NCBI GenBank assembly: GCA_963665595.2
Contig: CAXXJK010000005.1
Coordinates: forward strand, 62,001-126,000
From: G963665595 sp963665595
Lineage (GTDB): Bacteria > Actinomycetota > Coriobacteriia > Coriobacteriales > CADBOM01
Direction: 5' to 3'
Length of the DNA: 64,000 bases
Shown here: positions 1 through 8,051 of the stretch, one piece after another
Numbering within the stretch: the stretch's first letter is position 1
Layout: each line of letters opens with the position of its first letter
The notes under the pieces: model-generated
Databases searched by the model: none
Seen by the model: the letters and a program-made list of their open reading frames with translations, nothing else
Told to the model about the DNA's origin: nothing
Made by a program: the position numbers and the translations under genes

Positions 1-1
1 G

Positions 2-625
2 TTCAAAGGAGCGTCGCCTGATCAGGTAGAGGCTATGTTGAAGTGCCTGCAGGCCACCGAACGGTCATTTGATAAAGGAGCATATCTATTTCATCAAGGA
101 GAACACGCACAAGCGCTGGGTCTAGTGCTCTCTGGTAGTGTGCGTGTGGAAACCTATGATATCTGGGGTAATGTAACGGTGCTCGGCCATGTTGGCGCAG
201 GACAGGTATGTGCTGAAGCCTACGCGTGTGTTCCCCAAGAAGAGCTCATGGTAAATGTTGTTGCACTTGAACCAACCCGGATCTTGTTTGTAGATGTGGC
301 GCGTCTGATGCACCCATGCACGCGCGTGTGTGCACATCACGAAGCGGTCATGGTAAATCTGCTTCAGATTCTTGCCCAGAATAACTTAGGGCTTTCACGG
401 CGGTCATTTCATACTGCGCCGAAGACTATTCGCGGTAAGTTGGTGGCGTATCTGTCATATCAAGCGCAGAATGCAGAGTCAAACAGTTTTCGCATACCGT
501 ACAACCGGCAACAGCTAGCCGATTATCTCGGTGTTGACCGAAGTGCTCTTTCAAATGAGCTTTCAAAAATGCAAAAAGAAGGCGTTTTGCGGGTACGCAA
601 AAACGAGTTTACGTTACTCAAGTGA
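2..625 (+). CDS. Crp/Fnr family transcriptional regulator (5' end outside the window)
   Basis: This is a cyclic-nucleotide-binding-fold regulator with a C-terminal winged HTH, probably a cytoplasmic DNA-binding dimer. The frame stays open from the first methionine (position 35) back to the window edge, and those codons (FKGASPDQVEAM) read like the usual start of a Crp/Fnr sensor domain, so the true start lies upstream and the gene is partial here. The beta-roll is visible in the GAYLFHQGEHAQALGLVLSG region. The HTH is near the end (NRQQLADYLGVDRSALSNEL), followed by a short wing. There is no Fnr-type N-terminal cysteine cluster in the part seen, so the signal is unknown. It lies about 110 bp upstream of a flavin-fold protein on the same strand. 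A second member of the family lies at 10276-10947. Confidence 0.9.
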   Translation, partial: FKGASPDQVEAMLKCLQATERSFDKGAYLFHQGEHAQALGLVLSGSVRVETYDIWGNVTVLGHVGAGQVCAEAYACVPQEELMVNVVALEPTRILFVDVARLMHPCTRVCAHHEAVMVNLLQILAQNNLGLSRRSFHTAPKTIRGKLVAYLSYQAQNAESNSFRIPYNRQQLADYLGVDRSALSNELSKMQKEGVLRVRKNEFTLLK

Positions 626-733
626 GGCGTTATAGGTCTTCTATCCGTATGTGCGCTCTATACGGTTCTGGCAAAAGTATTATACTTTCTTTGTAATAAT
701 CTATTTGCTTCTATTACGAAGGATGTGTCTGGT

Positions 734-1144
734 ATGGCTGCTATGTCAGAAGAAGTGCAAGAGCTGTTCAAGAGTGTGCCAACGGTAGTGTTTGCGACCT
801 CACGGGGCGACGCTCAACCCAATGCAAATATCGTTGCCATGAAAGCAATCATTGATGATGAAACGGTGTATCTCTCGGATCAGTTTTTCAACAAGACGCT
901 TGCTAACATCAAGGAAAACCCTCAGGTTGCGATCGTATTCTGGAACAATACTCACGCCTATGAGATATATGGAACGGCTCGCTACGTGGATGCTGGTGCG
1001 GAGTTTGAACAGCAGAAAGTTTGGGTCGATGAGGCCTTTCAGAAGATGGGTCTACCCATTTCTCCAAAGGGAGGGTGTTTTGTCCATGTCGAGAGCATAT
1101 ACAACTCAAAATCAGGTCCGGGGGCAGGCGAGCGCATCATCTAA
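734..1144 (+). CDS. Pyridoxamine 5'-phosphate oxidase-like (FMN-binding split barrel) protein
   Basis: This is a small single-domain protein of about 136 residues with the split-barrel pattern of PNPOx-like flavoproteins: a strand ending in VVFATSRGDAQPNANIVAMK, then YLSDQFFNKTLANIKENPQVAIVFW, and a C-terminal strand FVHVESIYNSKSGPG. Members bind FMN or related cofactors and reduce or bind small molecules; the substrate here is unknown. A GTG at 725 would extend the frame by three codons, but the AAGGA at 718-722 sits right against it and is well spaced from ATG 734, so I chose 734. It follows the Crp/Fnr gene and precedes the MoeA-like gene on the same strand. The upstream gap of about 108 bp is AT-rich and probably carries a promoter. 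Confidence 0.8.
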   Translation: MAAMSEEVQELFKSVPTVVFATSRGDAQPNANIVAMKAIIDDETVYLSDQFFNKTLANIKENPQVAIVFWNNTHAYEIYGTARYVDAGAEFEQQKVWVDEAFQKMGLPISPKGGCFVHVESIYNSKSGPGAGERII

Positions 1145-1174
1145 GTGAGCGTGTAAAAACTGCGCGGTAATCAA

Positions 1175-1195
1175 CGATACGAAAATACCGTATCG
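1175..1195. promoter_or_regulatory. Inverted repeat upstream of the MoeA-like gene
   Basis: CGATACG and CGTATCG face each other across seven bases, 29 bp before the start of the MoeA-like gene. A short TATCGATA palindrome overlaps the right arm. It may be an operator or a small hairpin in the leader. I see no match to the ModE consensus I know. No T-run follows, so it is unlikely to be a terminator. Confidence 0.35.
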
Positions 1196-1223
1196 ATACA
1201 TTTTAAAGATGAGGAGACCATCT

Positions 1224-2435
1224 ATGAAGGGTAAGGTAATGACGGGATTTCCCACGCGTGAAGAGGCGCTGAAGGATTTCTTCGCTGAATGGAATTATGA
1301 GCCGGATACGGAACTTGTCTCATTGGAAGATTCCTACGGGCGCATTGTTTCTGAGAGTTTGGTCTGTGTAAACACGTTACCTGTGGTGAGATCGTCGAAC
1401 TGTGACGGTATTGCGGTACGTTCGGCAGATTTTGTTAATGGCATGCCTGATACCAGTGTTTGGCGTAACGGTGTGCAGTATGTACGCGCGGATACAGGAG
1501 ATGATTTTTCCGACGAATATGATGCGGTGATCATGATTGAGGAAGTCACCATTCATGACGATGGTTCGATCGAGATTGAGCCAGACATAGCTGTCACTCC
1601 TGGTTGTCATGTAAGCCCCTGCGGCTCAACCATCAAGGCGGGTGACCCGATCATCGATGCAGGGCTGCCCATACGAGCAACCGATTTGGCAGCGCTGGCT
1701 ATGGGTGGTGTTACGATGGTTCCCGTATTCGTAAAACCCAAGGTTGCCTTTATTCCTACTGGTAGCGAGCTTGTTCCTGCAGGTGTAAAACCGCGTCGCG
1801 GGCAGACCGTCGACACCAACTCACTTATGGTTGCGGCAATGCTGCGCGAAATGGGTGCTGAGCCGGTGGTGTTTCCTTTGGTCTACGATGAACGGGGCGA
1901 ACTGGAGGAGGCAGTCGAGAAGGCGCTTGCCTCTACTGATCTGGTTGTCATCAACGGGGGCACGGCATTGGGAAGTGAAGATCTCAACTTTGAGATATTA
2001 AAAGAGCGCGGACGTCTCATACATCACTACATTGCCGCTGCTCCGGGGCGTCCTCTTGCCATGGCAGTCATCGATGATAAACCGGTAGTAAACCTTCCCG
2101 GTCCCAGCATTGCGGCGTGGTATGGTGCGGGCTGGTGCTTGAATGCCTGCGTATCACGTATGCTGCATCAGCCGGTGGTTCTTCCACCAAAGGTTTTAGC
2201 GCGTACAGATACCGGTATCCGTCACGGTGGACCTATGGCGATGCTTCAACGCATGGAACTTCACCGTGATGAGTTGGGAGAGTTGGTTGCTGAGGAGCGC
2301 TCGTTTTCAAAAGTCAGCATGACGGTATGCCTCGCGAGCAATGCCCAGCGCGTGCTTCCCATACAGGCTGATGCCACTGAACCGGGATCTCTGATCGAAG
2401 TTGAATTGTTGCGTCCGATCGAATACATCGAGTAG
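1224..2435 (+). CDS. MoeA-like molybdopterin molybdenumtransferase
   Basis: This 403-residue cytoplasmic protein has MoeA architecture. MoeA inserts molybdate (or tungstate) into adenylated molybdopterin in the last step of cofactor synthesis. The N-terminal domains carry a version of the MoeA entry motif (LPVVRSSNCDGIAVRSAD). The central MoCF domain follows (VAFIPTGSELVPAG, GQTVDTNS, VVINGGTALGSEDL, VNLPGPSIAAW), and a C-terminal domain IV closes it. The loop usually read as GGVSVGxxD is GGTALGSED here, a departure that may mark a specialised paralog. Start ATG 1224 is preferred over ATG 1209 because GAGGAG (1211-1216) is correctly spaced for it. No other molybdenum genes are adjacent, so its place in the pathway rests on family similarity alone. 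Confidence 0.85.
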   Translation: MKGKVMTGFPTREEALKDFFAEWNYEPDTELVSLEDSYGRIVSESLVCVNTLPVVRSSNCDGIAVRSADFVNGMPDTSVWRNGVQYVRADTGDDFSDEYDAVIMIEEVTIHDDGSIEIEPDIAVTPGCHVSPCGSTIKAGDPIIDAGLPIRATDLAALAMGGVTMVPVFVKPKVAFIPTGSELVPAGVKPRRGQTVDTNSLMVAAMLREMGAEPVVFPLVYDERGELEEAVEKALASTDLVVINGGTALGSEDLNFEILKERGRLIHHYIAAAPGRPLAMAVIDDKPVVNLPGPSIAAWYGAGWCLNACVSRMLHQPVVLPPKVLARTDTGIRHGGPMAMLQRMELHRDELGELVAEERSFSKVSMTVCLASNAQRVLPIQADATEPGSLIEVELLRPIEYIE

Positions 2436-2444
2436 AAAAATTTA

Positions 2445-2489
2445 GATACCAGGCATGAGGTGTTCTAAAAATACTTCATACCTGGTATC
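2445..2489. terminator. Hairpin between convergent genes, probable bidirectional terminator
   Basis: GATACCAGG at the left and CCTGGTATC at the right pair perfectly. The stem continues inward with CATGAGGT against ACTTCATA, with small irregularities, around an A-rich loop. It lies between the stop of the MoeA-like gene (+) and the stop of the lipoprotein gene (-), where a shared terminator is expected. T-runs are weak on both sides. Confidence 0.65.
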
Positions 2490-2514
2490 AGACGTTAATC
2501 TGTGATGCAATGTT

Positions 2515-3039
2515 TTATGCTTGTTTCCAGACACCGTAGAGATTGATGGTGTCACCGTTTGCCGCCACTGAACCGTCCTCTTTTGCCAATCCATCTGGCA
2601 GTACGCTACCGGCAGAATAATCTACTTTTGTATTGGCGGCTCCGCTGGTGTACGACCAGCCAAGAAACGTATAACCAGCCTGTGAGGCAGCACTTCCCCA
2701 ACCGGTTTGATCAAGTGTATAAAGCGTCAGGCTTTCGCCACAATTAGACGTTATCACATTGAGCTTAGGGTTGGCACCGGCATTTTTGATAGTACCGTTT
2801 GAGAGATTGTATTGTATCGAATACGTGCCGGTATTTTTGGCGGCGTTTGTTGTCTCTGTTGTGTTTGTGGCAGGAGTGCTGGTGGACGCAGAGTTTGAGC
2901 CTGAGTTGCTATTTGTGCTGTTTGTGCTACACGCAATGAGACCACACAGGCATCCTGCGGCAAGAATCACACAGATTATGGCCGCTGTTAAGCGAACAGA
3001 CAGATATCTTTGATTGCGGGGATGTTTCTTCTCATTCAT
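2515..3039 (-). CDS. Lipoprotein with one InlB B-type (Listeria-Bacteroides) repeat
   Basis: This is a 174-residue exported protein. The N-terminus has a basic stretch, a hydrophobic core (TAAIICVILAAGCLCGLIAC) and a lipobox-like LIAC, followed by a Ser/Thr/Asn-rich spacer of about 40 residues (roughly 38-75). The C-terminal 100 residues have the InlB B-repeat pattern: YSIQYNLSNGTI, a middle Leu/Tyr-Thr-Leu strand, the typical AGYTFLGWSYTS turn, and a final LYGVW strand. Such repeats are found on bacterial surface proteins and serve adhesion or simply presentation. It is the last gene leftward from the ABC ATPase, 121 bp away, so it may have its own promoter. The function is unknown. Confidence 0.75.
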   Translation of the reverse strand: MNEKKHPRNQRYLSVRLTAAIICVILAAGCLCGLIACSTNSTNSNSGSNSASTSTPATNTTETTNAAKNTGTYSIQYNLSNGTIKNAGANPKLNVITSNCGESLTLYTLDQTGWGSAASQAGYTFLGWSYTSGAANTKVDYSAGSVLPDGLAKEDGSVAANGDTINLYGVWKQA

Positions 3040-3160
3040 GATGTCTCCTTTTCAAGTACTGTTTTTCTCGTGGTTCAAATTCAGACTCTTATAAACAGCG
3101 GGAGTTATGCGTACTCCTTTTTGCGTTGTCCCTCGTACGCGCTTGGAAGTGATCGTTATC

Positions 3161-4180
3161 TCAGACGATTGTTTCGCCTTTTCGTAGTCGCTCACGATAC
3201 CCCATGAGTTTCTGGTCGATTGCCTCTATCTCTATGAGTTTTTCTCGCTCTGCATCGGTGGTTTCCTGTATTTTCACTATGCCGCCGTTGCTCACAACAA
3301 CACGGCGGCTGGCGCGCAAGGCAAGGCCGGGGTCGTGTGTTGCGATGAGGACGATCTTTTCGCTCTGGATCAGCAAATCCACTGCTGTGCGTCGGTCAAT
3401 ACCTGCATTTTCGATCTCATCGATGAGCACGATGGGAGAAGTGGAGAGAAATGCGGTATCTGCGATCATGAGTGCACGCGACTGTCCGCCTGAAAGAGAG
3501 GTAACTGGCGTGTCTGCGGCAAGAGGTTCTCCGGCGAGCCGGTTTGCCTCGGCGATGATATCTACAACCTTTTCTTCTCCACCCTGGACCATGCGACTTG
3601 CCGCATGCATACGTATGAAGTCAGCGACGCTGACATCCATGATGAAATTCATATTCTGTGACAATTGAGCTACTAGTTTTCGGTCAAGAGAGAATCGCCA
3701 TTGTGCGGGAGGAACCTGACCGTTTATGAGAATTTTTCTTTGAGTAGGCGTGTCGCCTTGGGCTAGCCACTCGATGTCTGCTAGAAGGCGACTTTTGCCT
3801 GAGCCAGTAGGCCCGACGATGGATAGCACATCTGCGGGGCGTAGAGTAATCTCAACATCTTCCCTGTTTCCGCTTTTGTCATGGCCCCCGATAATGGTCA
3901 GGCTTTGCAGTGTTATCGCATCGTTTGAAAAGCAGCGCTCCATGTCTGACATAAACAGTTCAAAGTCGCCCGGCAGCATCTCAGGAGAAAGTCCTCGCTC
4001 CTCAAGAAAGACAGTATCTAGCAATGAAAAGTACTCGATGACGGTTTGTGATTCTGCTAACGTTTCCGGGGGCACCGGAAGAGCTCTGCTTTCAAAAAAA
4101 TCACGAACATAAGTATGCTTCTCCATCAGATCATGAAGAGGGCTTTGTAGGATATGGGCGGTGATTGTTTTGTTGGTCAT
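3161..4180 (-). CDS. ABC-type ATPase of a permease-less trio, with a DUF1858-like N-terminus
   Basis: This 339-residue soluble protein has no membrane segment. Residues 85-330 form a complete ABC nucleotide-binding domain: Walker A GPTGSGKS (123-130), signature LSGGQ (229-233), Walker B IVLIDEIENAG (about 250-260) and an H-loop histidine in IATHD (282). The first 80 residues are unusual for a transporter ATPase. They begin ITAHILQSPLHDLMEKHTYVRDFFESRALPV (spanning 6-36), a pattern that resembles DUF1858 domains; that assignment is mine. The start ATGA overlaps the stop of the GTPase gene, so the two are translationally coupled. No permease lies in this operon. The protein may drive a conformational change in a soluble partner rather than transport. 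Confidence 0.8.
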   Translation of the reverse strand: MTNKTITAHILQSPLHDLMEKHTYVRDFFESRALPVPPETLAESQTVIEYFSLLDTVFLEERGLSPEMLPGDFELFMSDMERCFSNDAITLQSLTIIGGHDKSGNREDVEITLRPADVLSIVGPTGSGKSRLLADIEWLAQGDTPTQRKILINGQVPPAQWRFSLDRKLVAQLSQNMNFIMDVSVADFIRMHAASRMVQGGEEKVVDIIAEANRLAGEPLAADTPVTSLSGGQSRALMIADTAFLSTSPIVLIDEIENAGIDRRTAVDLLIQSEKIVLIATHDPGLALRASRRVVVSNGGIVKIQETTDAEREKLIEIEAIDQKLMGYRERLRKGETIV

Positions 4181-4863
4181 TCCAGATTCATCTTCTTTAC
4201 GTTTCCCATTTGATAGTCATAACCAATTCTGCGTTCGCCAAGGCAGTAGGAACAGAGCGCCGCTGGCAGGGTAAATCGCAACTGCTCGTCTATGAGTGTC
4301 TCGATTTCGCTCCCTTGCATGCACACCTGAGAAAACTCAAAACATCCCTGACCGGTGATGCCGTTTATATTCATGATCAGGCATTTTGAATTAGCCTGAC
4401 GGACATGAAAGGCAAAAACTTCTCGCTCCGCCTGACTCACGATGTCACCTTTGGTGATGACTACAACATCGGCAAATTTGAGCATGGGGCCTATTTTCTT
4501 TGGGGTAGAGACTCCCATGAGATTGTCAATAACGCACACCGCCTTTGTCACCTTTATATGAGGTGCGCAGCGATTACAAAGACCCGCGCTTTCTGTTACA
4601 AGAAGATCGAGTTTTTGTCTGTGTGCCCACTGAAGACAGTCCTGAATGTTGCTTACGAAGAAATGATCGGGGCATAGGCCTCCTGAAAGTCCCACCTGTA
4701 CCGGAATGCCAGCATTTTGATACAGTCGCTCATCATCAGTTGCCAGACAATCCATTTTCACTACGCCTACGCGCAGCCCTTCAGACTGCAAAGCATTAAG
4801 AGCATGAAGGATAACGGCGGTCTTCCCTGATGAGGGAGGTCCTGCTACGGTAACCATCTTCAT
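4177..4863 (-). CDS. SIMIBI-class P-loop GTPase (HypB/CobW-like), middle gene of the trio
   Basis: This 228-residue cytoplasmic protein has Walker A GPPSSGKT (residues 8-15), a switch region VVKMDCLATDDE, a G3-like segment LLVTESAGLCNRCAPH containing a CxxC pair, and VVVITKGD in the place of the NKxD guanine-specificity motif. The layout is that of HypB, UreG and CobW relatives, which load metals or escort cofactors. A second CxxC (CSYC) near the C-terminus could bind metal. Both ends overlap neighbours by ATGA (4860-4863 and 4177-4180), so all three genes of the trio are coupled. I infer a role in metal or cofactor insertion together with the ATPase and the binding-protein-like partner. ATP rather than GTP as the nucleotide cannot be excluded. 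Confidence 0.8.
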   Translation of the reverse strand: MKMVTVAGPPSSGKTAVILHALNALQSEGLRVGVVKMDCLATDDERLYQNAGIPVQVGLSGGLCPDHFFVSNIQDCLQWAHRQKLDLLVTESAGLCNRCAPHIKVTKAVCVIDNLMGVSTPKKIGPMLKFADVVVITKGDIVSQAEREVFAFHVRQANSKCLIMNINGITGQGCFEFSQVCMQGSEIETLIDEQLRFTLPAALCSYCLGERRIGYDYQMGNVKKMNLE

Positions 4864-5930
4864 GAAGCATTCCCCTTTTGGGGGGCGTCTGCGTGCCGTG
4901 TTGCGCGTCGATCTCGGCGTGCTTGTATCAACTCGGCGCGAGGAGGTAGTCCTTTACGCGCATGAAAGACCTGGCCTACGATCTCATTTAGTTCTTCATT
5001 CAGATCTGCAACATCATGCGCTGCCAAGAAATCCCAACCAATCCAGTTAAAGCGTGCTCCCTCAGGTGTGATGCCCTTGATGTCAGGACATACGCTGCAA
5101 AATCCCACTGACTCAAATATTTGAGCTCCCTCAGGCTCAACAAAAAAGCGTGCAAGACTTCTTACGGCAGGCGATACCTGTTTCTTGGTAACCATGACCA
5201 CAGGGTTTACGATAGCCCCATCGTCAGGCCAGACGATTTCAACGGCAGGGTTCTTGCGTACGAGATGAGCAAAGGAGTAGGGGAGAATTGACACTGCCGG
5301 AGATCCGGCCTTATGAGAGCCGCACATCTTTACCATTTCTGATGGATGCAGACGTGCACAACAAGAACGCCCCAGAGCTTCTAGCGCTTCACGTCCACCA
5401 TCGCGATACATGGTAAAAAGAATTGCTTCGCAGATATCGGTTTCATTGTGTCCTCGTACTGCCACCTTGTCTTCGTAGACCTCATCGAGAAGATCTGACC
5501 AGCGATGTGGTGTGGGAAGGTCTGGGTTGAGGGTTTTATCTACGAGAAACACCAGAGGATTGATTGCGATGATGTCGTAGTGTCCGGTTTTGTCGATGAT
5601 GCCCATCTCTTCAAACATTTTTGACGGGGCCTCAGAAAATACGCTGGAAAACGTTTCTGTATCACGAAAGCGTTGGGTAAAAGCAGGGCGAAAAAATCGT
5701 CCAAAACCAGGTGCTATCATGACACCGGGAAGTTCGGACTCGTCTTCAATGTAATCGATCTTTTCAAAGATGTCTTCTTGCATGACCGCATTGGAATACA
5801 CTTGATAGCGCAATTTGGTTCTCTGTGTTTCATACATCTGTTGGGCGAATTCAGAAATCTTTCGCTCCATAGGGACCTTCACGGGGCAGGGCATAAGCCC
5901 GAGAAGATCATAATCGAAACCATGTGTCAT
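4860..5930 (-). CDS. Binding-protein-fold protein without signal peptide, first gene of the trio
   Basis: This is a protein of about 356 residues that resembles ABC-transporter substrate-binding proteins of the type 2 (iron/polyamine) class: SELPGVMIAPGFGRFF, YDIIAINPLVFLVDKT, PHRWSDLLDEVYEDKVAVRG, and a late VVMVTKKQVSPAVRSLARFFVEPEGAQIF. Unlike a normal binding protein it lacks any signal peptide or lipobox and begins MTHGFDYDLLGLMPCPVKVP, so it should stay in the cytoplasm. It has conspicuous cysteines (MPCP near the start, a CC pair mid-protein, CSVC late) that could hold a metal or cluster. I prefer ATG 5930 over ATG 5951 because GAGGAG sits six bases before it. It overlaps the GTPase gene by four bases. 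Confidence 0.75.
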   Translation of the reverse strand: MTHGFDYDLLGLMPCPVKVPMERKISEFAQQMYETQRTKLRYQVYSNAVMQEDIFEKIDYIEDESELPGVMIAPGFGRFFRPAFTQRFRDTETFSSVFSEAPSKMFEEMGIIDKTGHYDIIAINPLVFLVDKTLNPDLPTPHRWSDLLDEVYEDKVAVRGHNETDICEAILFTMYRDGGREALEALGRSCCARLHPSEMVKMCGSHKAGSPAVSILPYSFAHLVRKNPAVEIVWPDDGAIVNPVVMVTKKQVSPAVRSLARFFVEPEGAQIFESVGFCSVCPDIKGITPEGARFNWIGWDFLAAHDVADLNEELNEIVGQVFHARKGLPPRAELIQARRDRRATRHADAPQKGNAS

Positions 5931-5954
5931 AACGACTCCTCTATAGTTCATTTC

Positions 5955-6033
5955 TTACCTGATGAAACCTTCTGTGTCGTGCCGGTATTGCGTGTGCTCG
6001 TTTACCTGATGTAACGGATCATGCGCATCAGGT
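5955..6033. repeat. Three copies of a TTACCTGATG-type element between SBP and trio
   Basis: TTACCTGATG occurs at 5955-5964 and 6002-6011, and its reverse complement core CATCAGGT occurs at 6026-6033. All lie in the 109-bp gap between the FecB-like gene and the trio. The inner pair forms an inverted repeat. They may be operator half-sites for a regulator of the trio, or chance; the element is short. Confidence 0.3.
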
Positions 6034-6039
6034 GCTCTT

Positions 6040-7182
6040 TCATGCAGTCGCATGCTGGAGAAGTGTGTGCAACTGCTCGTCGCTGAGATCGATGCGGTAA
6101 AACAGCTGGTAAAAGGTGCGTGTCTCTTCTACGATATCGCCCACAAACACCTGGGGATACAGTAGATTACCTAGCCACAATATGCCGATGAAACGATTTG
6201 CAGATGGCGGCATATCCTGCCAGTTGAAGGGTAGGGCGGGTGTGTTGTAGATACGTCCTGTTTGTACAGCAGATATTTCTGCCCAGCTTTTGTTTCCTTC
6301 TTCGATGAAAGCGAAGGCTATATCTCCACTGGCGTTGTGTGACATGGAATATGAAGTGATGATAACGTTGGGATTCCAGATAATAACCTGTTCCATATCG
6401 ACGTTTACCCTGCCGTTGCTTCCAAAGTCGAGTTTTACGACGTTGTTTGCTCCCACGAGGTCGAGTACCTCTGAGTGAGCAGAATACTGAGGAGCAGTTT
6501 GAAGACCATTCTGACCTTGAGCATAGTAGACAGGCACGCGTGCGCTGAGAGGAATAGTTGCCGCCTTCTCAAGAGCGTTGGAGTACACCGATTCGCAGTA
6601 GTGTGCAAGCGTGGCCGCTCGTTGGCTCACGTCAAGAAGTTCGCCGAGAAAACGGAAGGTTTCCCCCATAGCATCAAGATCGTAGTCGGCCACCACGGTG
6701 GGTATACCCATTTTCTTCTGAATTGAATCAGCGTCTGTGACGGCACCTTCACGATAACTATCTGTTGCAAGCGATGTCATCAGAAGAATGACATCGGGAG
6801 CCTGAGCCATGATCTCCTCACGGTTTGCTGTATTGTTCTCACCCTGCATGAGTCCGAGCGTGGGGAGATTGAGATACTCGGGCTCAAGATAGGCGGCTTC
6901 GGCAGCACTTGGCTTGATGCACCATCCCAGTAATCTGTCTGGCGCAAGCATATAGACGGCGACTACGCCGGGTTGTCCGGTCGAATACAGGGTATGTATC
7001 TGTGTGGGCAGTATAACTTCACGGCCAGCCATGTCGACGACGGTGCGCTTGCTATCCTTTTCGCTCAAGTTTTTTTGTACACACCCACCCATGAGAAGAG
7101 GCAAGAGGGCAAGCGAAGAAACAGTTGCCCACGCAAGAAAGGTACGGCGAGATATGATCGGTTCTAGCGGATATTTGTTCAT
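6040..7182 (-). CDS. FecB/BtuF-type substrate-binding lipoprotein, Tat-exported
   Basis: This 380-residue extracellular binding protein belongs to the ABC importer encoded by the next two genes. The N-terminus shows a twin-arginine motif (SRRTFLAW), a hydrophobic stretch and a lipobox (LLMGGC), so it should be exported folded and lipidated. The mature part has the two-lobed helical-backbone binding fold: DRLLGWCIKPS, EEIMAQAPDVILLMTS, PVYYAQGQNGLQTAP, DMEQVIIWNPNVIITSYS and ANRFIGILWLGNLLYP. This class carries ferric siderophores, haem or cobalamin; which one cannot be read here. The ATG at 7182 overlaps the ATPase stop as ATGA, so I reject the upstream start at 7215. Two paralogs lie at 43905-45065 and 45273-46484. 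Confidence 0.88.
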   Translation of the reverse strand: MNKYPLEPIISRRTFLAWATVSSLALLPLLMGGCVQKNLSEKDSKRTVVDMAGREVILPTQIHTLYSTGQPGVVAVYMLAPDRLLGWCIKPSAAEAAYLEPEYLNLPTLGLMQGENNTANREEIMAQAPDVILLMTSLATDSYREGAVTDADSIQKKMGIPTVVADYDLDAMGETFRFLGELLDVSQRAATLAHYCESVYSNALEKAATIPLSARVPVYYAQGQNGLQTAPQYSAHSEVLDLVGANNVVKLDFGSNGRVNVDMEQVIIWNPNVIITSYSMSHNASGDIAFAFIEEGNKSWAEISAVQTGRIYNTPALPFNWQDMPPSANRFIGILWLGNLLYPQVFVGDIVEETRTFYQLFYRIDLSDEQLHTLLQHATA

Positions 7183-8051
7183 GCGCGCGTACCTTTTCTG
7201 AGCAGAGGCAGACATATCTTTTCAGGCCCGGCTGCGGTGGTAACGGTTTGTACCTCAGCGTCGATTCCGTATACTCTTTGTAACGATTCGGCAGTGATAA
7301 TCTCTTCAGCGGGGCCGGCAGTATAGGTCTCAGGCGATTCCAACAGAATGCATGACGTGGAACATTGCAGCGCATGATCGGGAAAGTGGGTAGTCATGAG
7401 CAGGGCAAACCCACTGGCGGCTAAATCTTCTATTCGCTCAAGGACACGCACCTGGTTTCCAAAATCGAGATTGGCTGTCGGCTCATCCATGATGAGCATG
7501 GTCGTCTGCTGAGCGAGCGCACGAGCAATGAGAACCAGCTGACGCTCGCCTCCGGATATTTCGGTATAGGGACGCTCGTAGAGTTTGGATATGCCCAACT
7601 TCTCGAGTGCTTCGAATGCAATGAGTTCATCGTCGAGAGAGGGGGCTGAAAACAAGGACAGATGTGCAGTGCGTCCCATGGCCACGACATCACCCACTGA
7701 AAAGGGGAATGGTGGTACGTGAGCCTGAGGAACATAGCCGATGATGCGGGCAATATCGGTATGGGATATCTTACTTATATCTTTGCCTAGTAGCTGTATG
7801 GTTCCAGTAATCAGAGGAAGTTGTCCGAGAATTGATTTGAACAGCGTTGTCTTACCTACACCGTTAGGGCCTAGGACACAGACGATATCACCGGGCTTGA
7901 CCGTAAAGTTGATGTTACAAATGATAGGTGTGTCAGCTTGATAACCGCAGGACACATCGCATGCCTCAAGGAGAGATGTGCCATTTGCGACCGTAGTCTT
8001 TTGGGGAGTTCGCTTTCTAAAGCGAGCGTATCGTGCGGTCATTACGCCCAC
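7179..8051 (-). CDS. ABC importer ATPase, FecE/BtuD type
   Basis: This 290-residue nucleotide-binding subunit belongs to the iron-complex/cobalamin importer. It has Walker A GPNGVGKT, a Q-loop in GYVPQAHVPPFPFSVGDVVAMGR that is typical of the FecE/FhuC family, signature ISGGERQ in place of LSGGQ, Walker B TMLIMDEPTANLD and an H-loop in TTHFPDHA. It powers the permease encoded just upstream on the same strand (ten-base overlap at 8042-8051) and is coupled by ATGA to the binding-protein gene. A short N-terminal extension of about 25 residues precedes the first strand of the domain. All the usual catalytic residues are present. Confidence 0.93.
   Translation of the reverse strand: MGVMTARYARFRKRTPQKTTVANGTSLLEACDVSCGYQADTPIICNINFTVKPGDIVCVLGPNGVGKTTLFKSILGQLPLITGTIQLLGKDISKISHTDIARIIGYVPQAHVPPFPFSVGDVVAMGRTAHLSLFSAPSLDDELIAFEALEKLGISKLYERPYTEISGGERQLVLIARALAQQTTMLIMDEPTANLDFGNQVRVLERIEDLAASGFALLMTTHFPDHALQCSTSCILLESPETYTAGPAEEIITAESLQRVYGIDAEVQTVTTAAGPEKICLPLLRKGTRA

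Noticed and set aside
852..1148. Alternative frame over the PNPOx-like gene
   Set aside because: It has Arg- and Ser-rich shadow composition and no RBS, and the other frame carries a recognisable fold.
3060..3100. tRNA T-arm-like GGTTCAAATTC
   Set aside because: No acceptor stem, anticodon arm or CCA-side pairing can be drawn around it.
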